Of a DNA stretch of 64,000 nucleotides, positions 33,972 to 42,561 are shown in pieces. The DNA is from G965237725 sp965237725 (lineage in GTDB: Bacteria > Pseudomonadota > Gammaproteobacteria > Arenicellales > Poriferihabitantaceae), in NCBI GenBank assembly GCA_965237725.1, contig OZ250151.1, forward strand, positions 4,092,001-4,156,000, written 5' to 3'. Numbering within the stretch: the stretch's first letter is position 1; every line of letters begins with the position of its first letter. The notes beneath the pieces are model-generated. The model did no database searches, was not told the DNA's origin, and saw only the letters and a list, made by a program, of their open reading frames with translations. The position numbers were made by a program, and so were the translations under genes.

Positions 33972-36056
33972 TTGATTAAGAAATTGGTTGACCAACATCG
34001 ACTGGTTCGTTGCTTGAATCCTGCATCCATTGCGGTGGTGGGCGGTATTGAAGTTTCCCGGGTTATTGAGCAGTGCCTGAAACTCAAGTTTGAAGGGGAT
34101 ATCTGGCCTGTTAATCCAAATCGGGATAATTTAGGAGGCATTGCGTGTTTTGCGACCATCGATGATTTACCAGGGATTCCTGATGTCACCTTCATTGCCA
34201 TCCCGGCAGACCCAAGCATAGAAATTATTCGTAAACTCGATGCCATGGGCGCCGGAGGTGCAATCTGTTATGCCTCGGGTTTTAGGGAAGTGGGTAGTGA
34301 TGGCGAACAACGCCATAAAAACCTGCTTGAAGCAGCAGGGGGCATGCCCGTATTTGGACCTAATTGTCATGGCTTTATTAATACTGTGCTCGGTGCTGCA
34401 CTATGGCCCGACCAGCACGGTTTAAGCCGAAATCAGTCCGGCGTCGCCATCATTTCTTCCAGTGGCAATGTTTCAATAAATTTTACCTTGCAGCAACGGG
34501 GTCTGCCGGTAGCGACATTAATTTCGGTTGGAAATCAGGCTATTGTAAACATCGAGCAATGTATTGCTGCGGTCCTGGAAAACGAAAAAATCAGCGCCAT
34601 TGGGATTCATATCGAAGGTCTGACAGATTTGCCGCTTTTTGTGGAACTGGCGAAAAAAGCCCGAGATAAAGAGGTACCCATTATCGTTTTAAAGACCGGA
34701 AAATCTGACATCGGTGCAAGAATTACATTGAGCCATACCGCAACCATGGCCGGCGAAGCGGGGCTGTACACCGCGCTATTTGATCGACTGGGTATTGGGC
34801 AGGTTGAAACCATTGAAGAATTTCTCGAAGCATTAAAACTGGCTGCCATAACCGGCCCATTGGGCGGTAACAAAATTGCATCCATGAGCTGTTCCGGTGG
34901 TGAAGCGTCGTTAATGGCTGATATCAGTGTGGGCAGAGGGCTGGTTTTTCCGAAGCTTGAACCGGACCATGCAAAGGCACTTCAATGCACTTTAAACGAA
35001 TATGTGAATGTGGACAATCCACTGGATTACCATACCTTTATCTGGAACGATAAGGACAGAATGACCGCAACCTTCGCGACGATGATGGCGGGTGGTTATG
35101 ACTTGACCATTTTGGTGATCGATATACCTTATGTCAATGACTGTGATCCCGCGGATTGGGACGTTGCTCTTCAATCGTTGATCGATGCCTCAAGCAAGAT
35201 GGGTTGTAAAGCGGTTGTTGTTGCATCCATGTCGGAAAACTTTACTGATTCAGTAATGCAGTTTTTAATCTCCAACGGGATTACGCCGTTACTGGGCATG
35301 AGCCAGGCTCTGGCAGCCGTCTCGGCGTTAAGCAAGGTGGGTATGGCCTGGGAACGAAGCTGGGTTGCCCCAGAACTCCCTGTTGCAAACAGTTCAGGTA
35401 TTGTTGATGCGGGTGAAATTCTGGGCATGGATGAATATCAGGCCAAGCAACTGATCAAGCAAGTGGGTGTATCTGTCCCCGAGTCGGGATTAGTTACCAG
35501 TGTAGATGAACTAAAATCCATTGCATCTAAAATAAAATTTCCATTGGTTGTAAAAGCGGTTTCATCACAAATTGCCCATAAGTCAGAAATTAATGCAGTT
35601 ATAGTCGGTGTTTCATCCCAACGGCAGCTGGAATCAGAAACAAAGCGATTACTTGAGATTTCGGATACAGTGATGGTTGAAGAAATGATTCAGGATTCAA
35701 TTGCTGAGCTGCTGATCGGCGTCAGTTTTGATCCCCAGTTCGGACACTATTTGATTTTAGGATTTGGTGGCACCATGGTTGAACTCATCGGCGACCGGGA
35801 AATTTTATTATTTCCATTCAGTAGTTCTGACATTATTAAAACCCTCAGGAAATTAAAAACCTGGCCTTTGCTCGACGGATTCAGAGGCAGGGCAAAAGCA
35901 GACGTTGATTCAGTGGTTGAAACAGTACTTGCCATATCCCGGGTGATCGAAAACAATAAAGACACTATTGTTGAGCTGGAAATTAATCCTTTAATGGTCC
36001 GTGCCGAGAAATCGGGTGCTGTAGTCGCGGATGCATTAATTCGAAAACGTAATTGA
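33972..36056 (+). CDS. NDP-forming acyl-CoA synthetase
   Basis: This 694-residue enzyme is of the acetate-CoA ligase (ADP-forming) type with fused alpha and beta parts. A CoA-binding Rossmann domain (SIAVVGGIEVSRVIEQC) starts near residue 19. The succinyl-CoA-ligase-like core carries the phosphorylated histidine in TLSHTATMAGEAG. An ATP-grasp domain covers about 480-690 (PESGLVTSVDELK, FPLVVKAVSSQIAHKSE, VEEMIQDSIAELLIG). It could activate gamma-butyrobetaine or carnitine, a job done in E. coli by CaiB/CaiC instead. The start appears to be TTG, 11 bp after the preceding stop; there is no ATG close by. Confidence 0.88.
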   Translation: MIKKLVDQHRLVRCLNPASIAVVGGIEVSRVIEQCLKLKFEGDIWPVNPNRDNLGGIACFATIDDLPGIPDVTFIAIPADPSIEIIRKLDAMGAGGAICYASGFREVGSDGEQRHKNLLEAAGGMPVFGPNCHGFINTVLGAALWPDQHGLSRNQSGVAIISSSGNVSINFTLQQRGLPVATLISVGNQAIVNIEQCIAAVLENEKISAIGIHIEGLTDLPLFVELAKKARDKEVPIIVLKTGKSDIGARITLSHTATMAGEAGLYTALFDRLGIGQVETIEEFLEALKLAAITGPLGGNKIASMSCSGGEASLMADISVGRGLVFPKLEPDHAKALQCTLNEYVNVDNPLDYHTFIWNDKDRMTATFATMMAGGYDLTILVIDIPYVNDCDPADWDVALQSLIDASSKMGCKAVVVASMSENFTDSVMQFLISNGITPLLGMSQALAAVSALSKVGMAWERSWVAPELPVANSSGIVDAGEILGMDEYQAKQLIKQVGVSVPESGLVTSVDELKSIASKIKFPLVVKAVSSQIAHKSEINAVIVGVSSQRQLESETKRLLEISDTVMVEEMIQDSIAELLIGVSFDPQFGHYLILGFGGTMVELIGDREILLFPFSSSDIIKTLRKLKTWPLLDGFRGRAKADVDSVVETVLAISRVIENNKDTIVELEINPLMVRAEKSGAVVADALIRKRN

Positions 36057-36076
36057 TTTAATATCGAGGTATAGTT

Positions 36077-36859
36077 ATGACTGATGCAGTAAAAACCCGG
36101 GTAAATGGTTCGGTGTTGGAAGTGACCCTGGATCGACCAAAGGCAAATGCCATAGATGGCCCGACCAGTATAAGAATGGGCGAGGTGTTTACAGATTTTC
36201 GCGATAATCCGGATTTACGAGTAGCCATTATCACTGGTGGCGGTGAGAAGTTTTTTTGCGCCGGCTGGGACTTAAAAGCAGCTGCGGAAGGGGAAGGTGC
36301 CAGCACCTATTTTGGTGTTGGTGGATTTGGCGGTTTGCAAGAGTTGCCCGACCTGAACAAACCTGTGATTGCTGCGGTAAATGGTATCGCTTGTGGGGGC
36401 GGGTTCGAAGTAATGATTTCTGCTGACATTATTATTGCTGCTGAGCATGCGTCCTTTGCATTACCCGAAATCAACGCAGGCACTCTTGCTGATGCGGCAA
36501 CATTAAAGTTACCAAAACGCGTGCCCCACCATGTGGCCATGGAATTGCTCTTAACTGGTCGATGGATGGATGTGGAGGAAGCGGCCAAATGGGGTCTGGT
36601 GAACGAAATTTTGCCAGCAGATGGACTCATGGATCGGGCCCGGGAAATTGCGCAGCTATTGTCTGAAGGACCACCACTGGTATTTGCCGCGATTAAGGAA
36701 ACCGTGCGTGCCGCCCAAAATATGAATTTCCAGGATGGTATCGATATGCTCAATGGACAAAAATTGCCCACTGTGAAAAAACTGTATAACAGTGAAGATA
36801 TGCACGAAGGTGCGTTGGCGTTTAGTGAAAAACGTAAACCGGTGTGGCAAGGAAAATAA
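36077..36859 (+). CDS. caiD: Carnitinyl-CoA dehydratase-like enoyl-CoA hydratase
   Basis: The 260-residue crotonase-fold protein closely follows E. coli CaiD along its length: LDRPKANAIDGPTS, GEVFTDFRDNPDLRVAIITG, FFCAGWDLKAAAEGEGA, GVGGFGGLQEL, NKPVIAAVNGIACGGGFE, and the C-terminal SEDMHEGALAFSEKRKPVW. CaiD interconverts crotonobetainyl-CoA and carnitinyl-CoA. One difference is INAGTLADAATLKLPKRVP where CaiD has a glycine-rich GIVPDSGG. It follows the acyl-CoA synthetase by 20 bp. In this order the module would turn gamma-butyrobetaine into carnitine through CoA esters. Confidence 0.88.
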   Translation: MTDAVKTRVNGSVLEVTLDRPKANAIDGPTSIRMGEVFTDFRDNPDLRVAIITGGGEKFFCAGWDLKAAAEGEGASTYFGVGGFGGLQELPDLNKPVIAAVNGIACGGGFEVMISADIIIAAEHASFALPEINAGTLADAATLKLPKRVPHHVAMELLLTGRWMDVEEAAKWGLVNEILPADGLMDRAREIAQLLSEGPPLVFAAIKETVRAAQNMNFQDGIDMLNGQKLPTVKKLYNSEDMHEGALAFSEKRKPVWQGK

Positions 36860-36924
36860 AAAAAGCAGAAAATATTGATCCAAAACTTCTCATTCTATTT
36901 TACGTCCAATCTCAGGATTAACTT

Positions 36925-38160
36925 ATGAAATTATCCGAAGGCAATGTGGTTGCCCGCCAGCATGGCGCCATGGAATATACCGAAGCGCCGGTTGATATTG
37001 ATAACGTTCGACGATATCGGCTGGAACGAATCCAGGAACAATTACGGCGGTTGGACTATGCCGGTATTTTGTTGTTTGACCAGATAAACTGTCGTTATGC
37101 GTGCGACGCCACAAACATGCAGGTTTGGTGTTCACATTATGAAACCCGTTGTGTGTTTATTGCCACAGATGGACCGCTGATATTATTTGACTACGGCAAC
37201 TATCCACATCTTGCAGAAGGCATTCCGACCATCGATGAATATCGGCTTAATTCTTCCTTTTACTATTTTACCGCTGGTGACAGAACCCGAGAAAAAGCAG
37301 ACATCTTTGCTGAAACAATTGCGGACCTTGTAAAAACCCATAGCGGTGGCAATACACGACTCGCCATTGATCGCTTGTCGTATACTGGTTGTGAACCACT
37401 GTTAAAACAGGGGGTTTCAATTCACGATGGACTAGAAGTGCTCGAACTTGCCCGGGTTATTAAATCCGAAGAGGAACTGGTGCTGATGCAACATGCCATC
37501 GATGTATGTGAAATCGGGGTTGTAAAAATGCGTGAAGCCCTGGAACCCGGAATAACTGAAAATGCATTGTGGGCTAAATTGCACGAAGCCAATATTTCTC
37601 TCGGTGGAGAATGGATCGAAACCCGTTTATTGTCTTCTGGACCGAGGACCTATCCCTGGTTCAGGGAGAGTTCAATGCGAACTATTGAAAAGGGCGATAT
37701 GGTCAGTTTTGACACTGACCTGATTGGACCATATGGCTATTGTGCGGATATGTCTCGAAGCTGGGTTTGCGGCGATAAGCCCACCGATGAACAACGCCGA
37801 ATTTATGCATTTGCATATGAACAAATTCAATACAACAAGGCAGCAGTCAAGCCAGGCATGACTTTCAAAGAGGTTTCAGAAGCGGCCTGGGTAATTCCCG
37901 ATGAATTTTCAAATACCAAATATGCGTCTTTGATTCACGGTGTCGGTCTGGCTGATGAATATCCAAGTATTAAACACATTGCTGCGTATGAGGAAAAGGG
38001 ATTTCATGGCATCGTCGAAGAGAATATGACGCTTTGTGTTGAGTCTTATATCGGCTCCGAAAAAGGTGGGGAAGGGGTTAAGCTGGAAGAGCAGGTTGTT
38101 GTAACCAAGGACGGGATCAGACAAATGACAAGTTATCCGATGGAACTGGACTGGCTGTAA
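36925..38160 (+). CDS. M24-family protein, DddP-like
   Basis: This 411-residue creatinase/aminopeptidase P-fold protein resembles the DMSP lyase DddP more than peptidases. Shared blocks include ATNMQVWCSH, SFYYFTAGDRT, GEWIETRLLSSGPRTYPWF, SFDTDLIGPYGYCADMSRSW and EEQVVVT. The six metal ligands are all there: two Asp in FDTDL, Asp in CADMS, His in LIHGVGLADE, Glu in CVESYI and Glu in LEEQV. DddP releases dimethyl sulfide from DMSP, but related M24 proteins act on other onium compounds. Its place in a carnitine/betaine run leaves both options open. AGGA lies about 8 bases before the ATG. Confidence 0.75.
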   Translation: MKLSEGNVVARQHGAMEYTEAPVDIDNVRRYRLERIQEQLRRLDYAGILLFDQINCRYACDATNMQVWCSHYETRCVFIATDGPLILFDYGNYPHLAEGIPTIDEYRLNSSFYYFTAGDRTREKADIFAETIADLVKTHSGGNTRLAIDRLSYTGCEPLLKQGVSIHDGLEVLELARVIKSEEELVLMQHAIDVCEIGVVKMREALEPGITENALWAKLHEANISLGGEWIETRLLSSGPRTYPWFRESSMRTIEKGDMVSFDTDLIGPYGYCADMSRSWVCGDKPTDEQRRIYAFAYEQIQYNKAAVKPGMTFKEVSEAAWVIPDEFSNTKYASLIHGVGLADEYPSIKHIAAYEEKGFHGIVEENMTLCVESYIGSEKGGEGVKLEEQVVVTKDGIRQMTSYPMELDWL

Positions 38161-38168
38161 ATTTAGAA

Positions 38169-38633
38169 ATGATTGAGGTGCGACAAGCCAATCCCATGGA
38201 TGATGAAATCCGGGGGTTGATTGATGAACTGGACGCATATCAACTGAGTATTTATCCAGAGGAGTCCAACCACCTCGATCCTGCCACCGAATTAACCGGT
38301 GACAATGTTTACTTCGTGGGTGCATACGACAATGACGAATTATTAGGAATCGGTGCAATCAAGTTTATCCACGCAGATTGTTTTTATGGTGAAATCAAAC
38401 GGGTTTATGTTGCGAAATCAGGGCGTGGGCAAGGTGTTTCAGTGAAAATTATGCAAGACCTGGAAAATCAGGCCATAGTTCGTGGTACAAATGTGATTCG
38501 ACTGGAAACGGGAATCTATCAACCCGAAGCTATCGGTTTATACGAAAAGCTCGGCTATGGTAAACGTGACCGATTTTCGGAATATCCCGATGATCCCATG
38601 TCAGTGTTTATGGAAAAAGTCCTGAGCCAATAA
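38169..38633 (+). CDS. GNAT-family N-acetyltransferase
   Basis: This 154-residue acyl-CoA-dependent acetyltransferase has the GNAT core: FVGAYDNDELLGIGAIKF (strands 2-3), EIKRVYVAKSGRGQGVSVKIM holding the acetyl-CoA pyrophosphate loop (RGQGV), then VIRLETGIYQPEAIGLYEKLGY. The substrate is unknown; small amines or amino acids are common for this subgroup. It starts 8 bp after the DddP-like gene, so the two are likely co-translated. Confidence 0.82.
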   Translation: MIEVRQANPMDDEIRGLIDELDAYQLSIYPEESNHLDPATELTGDNVYFVGAYDNDELLGIGAIKFIHADCFYGEIKRVYVAKSGRGQGVSVKIMQDLENQAIVRGTNVIRLETGIYQPEAIGLYEKLGYGKRDRFSEYPDDPMSVFMEKVLSQ

Positions 38634-38715
38634 TATGGCGTTAGCTGATAAATTTCAATTTTAAAACTAAACAAACTGTTCTATAGAATGTCCAGTTAAA
38701 TTATTTAGAGTAAAT

Positions 38716-39477
38716 ATGTTTAAACACGCCATTGTCAGAAGACCCGCACACAGTGCGGTTTTAGGATTAACCACTGTAGATTTGGGTAAGCCAGAATTTG
38801 ATCTGCTGATGCCTCAATACGAACATTATTTACAGACGTTGAAAGCCCTTGGACTGGAAATAACCGAGCTTGAACCCCTGGAAGATTATCCCGATTCCTA
38901 TTTCATCGAAGACGTTGCAATTGTCACGCCAGAACTTGCGGTGGTGACTCGACCTGGGGCAGATCAAAGGCGGGGTGAAACCGAGCACGTCGCTGACGCC
39001 CTTGCAAAACATCGACCTGTAGAATTCATTAAAAGTCCAGGAACCCTGGATGGCGGTGATGTTTTAATTGTCCAGAAACATTGTGTTGTCGGTTTGTCCG
39101 AACGAACTAATCAATCCGGGGCAGAACAGTTGTGCACAATTTTGGCTAAACATGGTTATATGGGTGATATCGTTGTGGTTCCCGAAGCCCTGCATTTTAA
39201 ATCCAGTGTAAATTTCGCCAATCAAGATACACTGTTGGTTACAAAGCGTTGCTTTGACCTTGATTGCCTGGCGAGCTACAAAAAACTAGTTGTCCCCGAT
39301 GGCGAGGAATATGCAGCTAATGTGGTTGAAATAAATGGCACCATTTTAATGCCTATGGGGTTTCCGGGCACCCGGGAATTACTCATCCACAACGGCTTCA
39401 AAGTTATTGAAATGCCGGTATCGGAAATTGCAAAGATGGATGGTGGATTAACCTGTTTATCTTTGAGACTAACCTGA
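38716..39477 (+). CDS. Dimethylarginine dimethylaminohydrolase
   Basis: DDAH hydrolyses N-omega-methylated arginines to citrulline and methylamine or dimethylamine. The 253-residue length and family blocks fit: YPDSYFIEDVAIVT, RPGADQRRGETEHVAD, GTLDGGDVL, a catalytic His in ALHFKSSVNFA, and the nucleophile Cys247 in DGGLTCLSLR. It shares the pentein fold with agmatine deiminase at 15229 but is a distinct family. Its presence in a cluster for N-methylated compounds makes methylarginine use a plausible extra function. A hairpin with a short T-run follows it. Confidence 0.9.
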   Translation: MFKHAIVRRPAHSAVLGLTTVDLGKPEFDLLMPQYEHYLQTLKALGLEITELEPLEDYPDSYFIEDVAIVTPELAVVTRPGADQRRGETEHVADALAKHRPVEFIKSPGTLDGGDVLIVQKHCVVGLSERTNQSGAEQLCTILAKHGYMGDIVVVPEALHFKSSVNFANQDTLLVTKRCFDLDCLASYKKLVVPDGEEYAANVVEINGTILMPMGFPGTRELLIHNGFKVIEMPVSEIAKMDGGLTCLSLRLT

Positions 39478-39498
39478 AAACAATACTGGACGGTTCAG

Positions 39499-39518
39499 CC
39501 GCTAATTTTGGCGGTTTT
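39499..39518 (+). terminator. Possible weak terminator after DDAH
   Basis: CCGCTA / TGGCGG pairs (one G-T) around ATTT and is followed by TTTT, 20 bp after the stop codon. The short stem and T-run make it weak. Confidence 0.5.
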
Positions 39519-39600
39519 GAACTCGAAATACGGGTTTGCAGGGTGTAAACTTCGCCTCTTTGCCTCATTTTCTAGGCTTTCACATAACAAATAAGCGTTA

Positions 39601-39663
39601 CACAATAAGCCACACAATAAGCCTACACAATAAATTTTCAGGCAATAAGTTTACACAATAATA
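39601..39663. repeat. Degenerate short repeat ACACAATAA
   Basis: ACACAATAA occurs at about 39601, 39613, 39626 and 39654, with a GGCAATAAG variant between, just before the cystathionine gamma-lyase-type gene. It could be a binding-site cluster or simple sequence. Confidence 0.55.
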
Positions 39664-39673
39664 TTTTTAGTCA

Positions 39674-40840
39674 ATGACTTCTTCAAGAAAACACGGATTT
39701 GCTACACGGGCAATCCACGCTGGGCAAAAACCGGATCCAACAACCGGCGCAATCATGACGCCCATATACGCATCGTCTACATTTGTCCAGGAGAGCCCTG
39801 GGGTAGATAAGGGGTATGACTATAGTAGAGCGACAAATCCAACCCGGGAAGCATTCGAAAGCTGCGTCGCCAGTCTTGAAAGCGGTACATTAGGATTGGC
39901 ATTTGCGTCGGGAATGGCTACGGCCAGCGCTATTTTGGATACACTGGATTCCGGTTCACATATTATTGCCATGGATGACTTGTATGGCGGGGTGAATCGG
40001 TTATTTAAACGTGTGCGCAATCGTTCTTCTAACATCAATACAACGTTTACAGATTTATCCCATACAGATAACTTTGAAAAAGCAATCAAACCCGAAACCA
40101 GGTTGGTCTGGGTTGAATCCCCTACAAACCCATTGCTAAAACTTGTCGATCTTCAGGCTATCGCCGAGATTGCCAAAGCTAGGGGAATCATATCGGTTTG
40201 TGATAATACCCTTGCTTCACCCTATATTCAAAGGCCATTGGAATGTGGATTTGATATCGTGATGCATTCCGCAACCAAGTATATAAATGGTCACTCTGAC
40301 ATGATTGGTGGTGTGGCAGTTGTGGGTAATAATTCTGAAATTGCTGAAGAATTAAAATTCATGCAATTTGCTGTAGGCGGAATTATTGGCCCATTTGATT
40401 CTTTCCTGGCATTGCGTGGGTTAAAGACCCTGGATATTCGAATGCAACGCCATTGCGAGAATGCGCTAATGGTTGCACAGTATCTTGAAACCCATCCTAA
40501 AATAGAAAAAGTCATATATCCGGGGCTGGAATCTCATCCTCAATACGAATTAGGAAAACGACAAATGCGAGCAGGGGGTGGCATGGTCATCATGATTTTA
40601 AAAGGCGGCTTTGAAGACGCAAAAATATTTCTGACAAACCTTGAGATTTTTTCTTTGGCTGAAAGCCTGGGTGGTGTGGAAAGCTTAATTGAACACCCTG
40701 CGACCATGACCCACGCGTCGATTTCCCAGGAAGATCGGGATCGACTCGGAATTGGAGACTCTCTGATCCGACTTTCGGTGGGTATAGAAGATGCCAGTGA
40801 TCTTATAGTTGATCTTGAATCCGGATTGAGGTTAATCTAG
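39674..40840 (+). CDS. Cystathionine gamma-lyase/synthase-family PLP enzyme
   Basis: This 388-residue Cys/Met-metabolism PLP enzyme has the landmarks of the group: RAIHAGQKPDPTTGAIMTPIY, YDYSRATNPTREAFE, ASGMATASAIL, WVESPTNPLLKL, DNTLASPYIQRPL and the PLP lysine in HSATKYINGHSDMIGG. ESLIEHPATMTHAS is conserved near the end. Whether it makes or cleaves cystathionine cannot be decided from motifs; lyases acting on cystathionine or homocysteine are the commoner result for this type. It is preceded by a repeat-bearing gap and followed by the choline-dehydrogenase-type gene 22 bp later. Confidence 0.88.
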   Translation: MTSSRKHGFATRAIHAGQKPDPTTGAIMTPIYASSTFVQESPGVDKGYDYSRATNPTREAFESCVASLESGTLGLAFASGMATASAILDTLDSGSHIIAMDDLYGGVNRLFKRVRNRSSNINTTFTDLSHTDNFEKAIKPETRLVWVESPTNPLLKLVDLQAIAEIAKARGIISVCDNTLASPYIQRPLECGFDIVMHSATKYINGHSDMIGGVAVVGNNSEIAEELKFMQFAVGGIIGPFDSFLALRGLKTLDIRMQRHCENALMVAQYLETHPKIEKVIYPGLESHPQYELGKRQMRAGGGMVIMILKGGFEDAKIFLTNLEIFSLAESLGGVESLIEHPATMTHASISQEDRDRLGIGDSLIRLSVGIEDASDLIVDLESGLRLI

Positions 40841-40862
40841 TAAAAATAATTCAGCTATCGAA

Positions 40863-42518
40863 ATGACAGAAAATTTTGATTACATTATAGTTGGCGCTGG
40901 TTCTGCGGGTTGTGTCTTAGCCAATCGTCTAACCGAAAATCCCGATGTGACAGTTTTGTTGCTGGAATACGGCGGCAAAGACAGCAGCATATTTATTCAG
41001 ATGCCTACAGCATTGTCTATCCCGATGAATACGGAAAAGTTTGCCTGGCAATTTCACACCGAACCCGAACCCTATCTTGATAATCGAATCATGCATTGCC
41101 CACGCGGTAAGGTTATTGGTGGTTCTTCATCTATAAATGGCATGGTATACGTTCGTGGAAATGCCATGGATTTCGAAGAATGGCAGGAGCAGGGGGCAAG
41201 CGACTGGGGTTATAAAGAGTGTTTACCTTATTTCAGGAAAGCAGACGACTGGAAGTATGGCGACGACGACTATCGCAGCCAGGGCGGTCCGCTATCGGTA
41301 AACAATGGTAATGAAATGCAAAATCCGCTTTACCAGGCATTTATAGATGCAGGGGTTGAAGCGGGTTATATGTCTACAGCGGATTACAATGGCCATACCC
41401 AGGAAGGATTTGGTCCCATGCATATGACGGTAAAAAACGGCGTTCGCTGGTCAGCTGCTAATGCCTACTTAAAGCCGGCCCTTCAACGAAAAAATTTAAA
41501 GGTAATTTCTCGCGCGCTAACCCGGTGTATCGTACTGGAAAACCGAAAAGCGGTTGGGGTGGAATATCAACTCGGTGACAAAGTATTTATTGCACGATCT
41601 AATATTGAAGTCATCAGTAGCGCGGGCTCCGTGGGTTCACCCCAGTTATTACAAATATCAGGAATTGGGCCGGGTCAGGTACTGCAAGACGCCGGGGTAG
41701 ATATGGTCCATGATTTACCCGGAGTGGGCGAGAATCTCCAGGATCATCTTGAGTTTTATTTCCAATTCCGTTGCAAACAGAAAATCACCTTAAATGGAAA
41801 ACTGAATCTTTGGGATAAGTTTTTAATTGGCGCACGTTGGTATTTCTTTAAATCTGGTTTGGGTGCAACCAACCACTTCGAGTCCTGCGCATTTATTCGT
41901 TCAAAACCGGGAATCAAAACACCAGATATTCAATATCACTTTTTACCCGCAGCCATGCGTTACGATGGTAATGCTGCCTTTGACGGCCATGGCTTTCAAG
42001 TTCATGTCGGACACAACAAACCCGCCAGCCGCGGGCGAATTCGAATCAGGTCTGCTGATCCACTAGACAAACCCTCGATTATTTTTAATTATCTTGAGCA
42101 GGAAAGTGATCGAGAGGGTTTCAGGCAATGCGTCCGTCTCACCCGGGATATCATGAATCAGCCTGCTATGGATCAATATCGCGGTTCTGAAATTCAACCC
42201 GGCGAGTCCATTCAGTCCAATGATGAAATCGATGCATTCGTTCGCCAAGGCGTGGAAAGTGCATACCATCCATCTTGTACTTGTAAGATGGGTCTGGATG
42301 CCATGGCGGTGGTGGATCCACAGACCCGAGTACACGGCATCGATAATCTTCGGGTAGTGGATTCATCTGTATTTCCAACAATTACCAATGGCAATCTCAA
42401 TTCACCTACCATTATGGTCGGTGAACGCGGGGCAGATTTGATCAAGGGCAAGGGCATGCTTGATCCTGCAAATATTGAGATTGGACTGGCAGAAAACTGG
42501 CAAGAAAGCCAGCGTTGA
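40863..42518 (+). CDS. betA: GMC-family choline dehydrogenase
   Basis: This 551-residue FAD oxidoreductase is of the glucose-methanol-choline family. The N-terminal dinucleotide loop is IIVGAGSAGCVLANRL; the GMC signature GKVIGGSSSINGMVYVRG follows at about residue 80, and the second signature region SAGSVGSPQLLQISGIG at about 259. The active-site histidine lies in AYHPSCTCKMG, as in BetA, and PTITNGNLNSPTIMVGE closes the domain. BetA oxidises choline to betaine aldehyde and can continue to glycine betaine. No betB or betI gene is present nearby. Other short alcohols are possible substrates. Confidence 0.87.
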   Translation: MTENFDYIIVGAGSAGCVLANRLTENPDVTVLLLEYGGKDSSIFIQMPTALSIPMNTEKFAWQFHTEPEPYLDNRIMHCPRGKVIGGSSSINGMVYVRGNAMDFEEWQEQGASDWGYKECLPYFRKADDWKYGDDDYRSQGGPLSVNNGNEMQNPLYQAFIDAGVEAGYMSTADYNGHTQEGFGPMHMTVKNGVRWSAANAYLKPALQRKNLKVISRALTRCIVLENRKAVGVEYQLGDKVFIARSNIEVISSAGSVGSPQLLQISGIGPGQVLQDAGVDMVHDLPGVGENLQDHLEFYFQFRCKQKITLNGKLNLWDKFLIGARWYFFKSGLGATNHFESCAFIRSKPGIKTPDIQYHFLPAAMRYDGNAAFDGHGFQVHVGHNKPASRGRIRIRSADPLDKPSIIFNYLEQESDREGFRQCVRLTRDIMNQPAMDQYRGSEIQPGESIQSNDEIDAFVRQGVESAYHPSCTCKMGLDAMAVVDPQTRVHGIDNLRVVDSSVFPTITNGNLNSPTIMVGERGADLIKGKGMLDPANIEIGLAENWQESQR

Positions 42519-42561
42519 GTCATAACCGATAAGGAACGCCAGATTTGGTGTATGCGTTGTT

